A stretch of 64,000 nucleotides of DNA, from the NCBI RefSeq assembly GCF_900142755.1, contig NZ_FRCA01000005.1, positions 1 through 64,000 on the forward strand. The letters run 5' to 3'. The translations under genes were made by a program, and so were the position numbers. Shown in pieces: positions 62,680 to 64,000 of this stretch. This stretch comes from Halomonas cupida. GTDB lineage: Bacteria > Pseudomonadota > Gammaproteobacteria > Pseudomonadales > Halomonadaceae. The first letter of the stretch is position 1; each line of letters begins with the position of its first letter. The notes under the pieces were generated by a model that saw only the letters and a list, made by a program, of their open reading frames with translations, was not told the origin of the DNA and searched no databases.

Positions 62680-63582
62680 ATGCTCGAGTCATTTCTCTCC
62701 CTGATTCACACCTGGCTGATTGCGCCTTTCAGCTACAGCTTCATGGAGCGCGCGCTGGTCGCCAGCATGGCGTTGTCACTGGCCGCACCACCCTTGGGGG
62801 TCTTCCTGATGCTGCGTGGCATGAGTCTGATCGGCGATGCCATGTCCCACGCCATTCTGCCAGGCGTAGCATTGGGCTTCCTGCTGGCCGGTTTCTCGCT
62901 ACCGGCGATGAGTCTGGGCGGCATGCTGTCGGGACTGTTGGTGGCGGTCATGGCCGGCAGCGTCTCGCAGTTGACCGGACATCGCGAAGACTCGGCCATG
63001 GCGAGCTTCTTCCTGATTTCGCTGGCCGGCGGGGTCATGCTGGTGTCGCTGGGCGGCAGCAGCGTCGACCTGACCCATGTTCTGTTCGGCTCGATTCTCG
63101 CCGTGGACTCCACCGCCCTGCTGCTGATCGCGGCCATCAGTACACTGATTGTCATCATCCTGGCGGTGATCTTTCGGGCGCTGGTGGTGGAATGTCTCGA
63201 CCCGCTCTTCCTGCGCGGCCAGGGCATCAAGGGTGGGATGGTGCATGGCGTTTTTCTGGGTCTGGTGGTGCTCAACCTCACCGCCGGATTCCAGACACTC
63301 GGCACCCTGATGGCAGTGGGTCTGATGATGCTACCGGCGACCACCGCACGCTTCTGGAGCACTCGACTCGAAGGCCTGATGGTACTGTCGGTGCTGATTG
63401 CGCTGGTGGCCAGCAGTGGTGGTCTACTGCTCTCCTATCATCTCAGCCTGCCATCGGGCCCTGCGATCATTCTGCTGGCCGGCTGTGCCTACCTGCTGTC
63501 TGCACTGTTCGGACGTCATCACAGCCTGACAGCCAGGCTGCGGCGACGCGCGACGCCGCTATCCAACAGTCTTGACCATTGA
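62680..63582 (+). CDS. znuB: Zinc (metal) ABC transporter permease
   Basis: A 300-residue permease with eight or nine helices. PLGVFLMLRGMSLIGDAMSHAILPGVALGF near the N-terminus is the ABC-3 family landmark, as is TLGTLMAVGLMMLPATTARFW near residue 210. ATG 62680 follows the znuC stop without a gap. A 40-bp spacer separates it from the binding protein gene. Confidence 0.9.
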   Translation: MLESFLSLIHTWLIAPFSYSFMERALVASMALSLAAPPLGVFLMLRGMSLIGDAMSHAILPGVALGFLLAGFSLPAMSLGGMLSGLLVAVMAGSVSQLTGHREDSAMASFFLISLAGGVMLVSLGGSSVDLTHVLFGSILAVDSTALLLIAAISTLIVIILAVIFRALVVECLDPLFLRGQGIKGGMVHGVFLGLVVLNLTAGFQTLGTLMAVGLMMLPATTARFWSTRLEGLMVLSVLIALVASSGGLLLSYHLSLPSGPAIILLAGCAYLLSALFGRHHSLTARLRRRATPLSNSLDH

Positions 63583-63622
63583 ATCACCCTGACCACTAGT
63601 CGATCTCAACGGAGTTGTCCTG

Positions 63623-64000
63623 ATGTCGCCACATATCTTCCGTCGTCGCTCTGCCCAACTGCTGGTCGCAACCCTGCCAGCCTGGGCTCTTGCCAGCAAT
63701 GCCCAGGCCGAAGAGCCTGTGGAAGTCGTCACCAGCTTCAGCATACTGGCCGATATCGTACGCCAGGTCGGCGGCGATCACGTCGAGGTGACCTCGCTGG
63801 TCGGTGCCGACAGTGACCCACATGTCTACAGCCCACGTCCCAGCGATGCGCGCTCGCTGGCCGAGGCCGACCTGGTGGTGCTGAATGGCCTGCAGTTCGA
63901 AGGCTGGATGACACGCCTGCTCGACTCCAGTGGTTATGAAGGCAAGACCGTGGTGGCTACGGACGGTATCGAGCCACTACCCTACGAGGGCCACTCCATC
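63623..64000 (+). CDS. znuA: Metal ABC transporter substrate-binding protein (3' end outside window)
   Basis: The frame is open to the window end (126 codons). Signal peptide about 1-32 (ending SNAQAEE), then VEVVTSFSILADIVRQVGGD and GADSDPHVYSPRPSDARSLA with the first metal-ligand His, and the LVVLNGLQFEGWMTRLLDSS block. This is a cluster A-I zinc/manganese binding protein. The His-rich loop that would mark a zinc type is not reached. Start ATG 63623 has GGAG upstream. Order znuC-znuB-znuA. Confidence 0.88.
   Translation, partial: MSPHIFRRRSAQLLVATLPAWALASNAQAEEPVEVVTSFSILADIVRQVGGDHVEVTSLVGADSDPHVYSPRPSDARSLAEADLVVLNGLQFEGWMTRLLDSSGYEGKTVVATDGIEPLPYEGHSI

Overview
The window looks like a contiguous chromosomal segment of a halophilic gammaproteobacterium of the Halomonadaceae (Halomonas-like). 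The basis is a GC-rich, densely packed genome, acidic proteins, the order dksA-gluQ-[gap]-pcnB-folK-panB-panC-panD known from Pseudomonas and relatives, and the typical proC-yggT-metX-metW string. I saw no rRNA, tRNA, CRISPR array, transposase or prophage. The window opens inside a repeat downstream of tyrS and ends inside a metal-binding znuA-like gene.

Layout. 1-9.1 kb: tyrS (minus) divergent from anmK, then yggS, proC, yggT, metX-metW, a DUF4426 protein with an odd heptapeptide array, and a sigma-region-2/ParB-like fusion. 9.2-11.1 kb: sfsA and an aminotransferase (minus). 11.3-18.5 kb: dksA, gluQ, a 0.9-kb gene-free gap, pcnB, folK, panBCD, yciH. 18.6-22.7 kb: sirtuin, NERD protein, RNase T2, dGTPase. 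22.9-27.3 kb: tctCBA tripartite carboxylate transporter and a family III CoA-transferase (minus). 27.7-31.1 kb: POT peptide transporter and aminopeptidase P. 31.3-35.6 kb: ntrC, ntrB, glnA (minus), with sigma54 promoters and NtrC boxes. 36.1-38.9 kb: a glycosyltransferase-like gene, typA and a small orphan. 39.4-42.1 kb: a TbpB-like lipoprotein and a Slam-type outer-membrane protein. 42.3-51.7 kb: Na+-dependent transporter, livGFHM, livK, dienelactone hydrolase, dicarboxylate/glutamate symporter. 52.2-60.6 kb: C45 acyltransferase, then a Fur-controlled heme uptake locus (hemP, TonB receptor, hemS, hmuTUV) and a DUF4202 gene. 60.9-64 kb: outer-membrane barrel and a Zur-box-preceded zinc uptake operon that begins with an unannotated 46-aa membrane protein.

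The most striking element is non-coding. The gap between gluQ and pcnB, where Pseudomonas has cbrA-cbrB-crcZ, holds no cbrAB but contains seven CA motifs (AACAACAA-like), at least six of them presented in loops of perfect hairpins, ended by a terminator. This is the architecture of CrcZ, the Hfq/Crc-sequestering RNA of carbon catabolite repression. Matching CA motifs lie in the leaders of tctC (a four-fold 13-bp tandem array), livG, livF, panB and the dicarboxylate symporter, so both the sponge RNA and several candidate targets are visible in one window.

Two families of dispersed repeats are also present: a ~170-bp TATTAAC...GTTAATA element with several conserved hairpins (three full copies, one decayed, one truncated), and a hairpin plus AGCTCGT-heptamer element found downstream of tyrS and of the aminopeptidase P gene.
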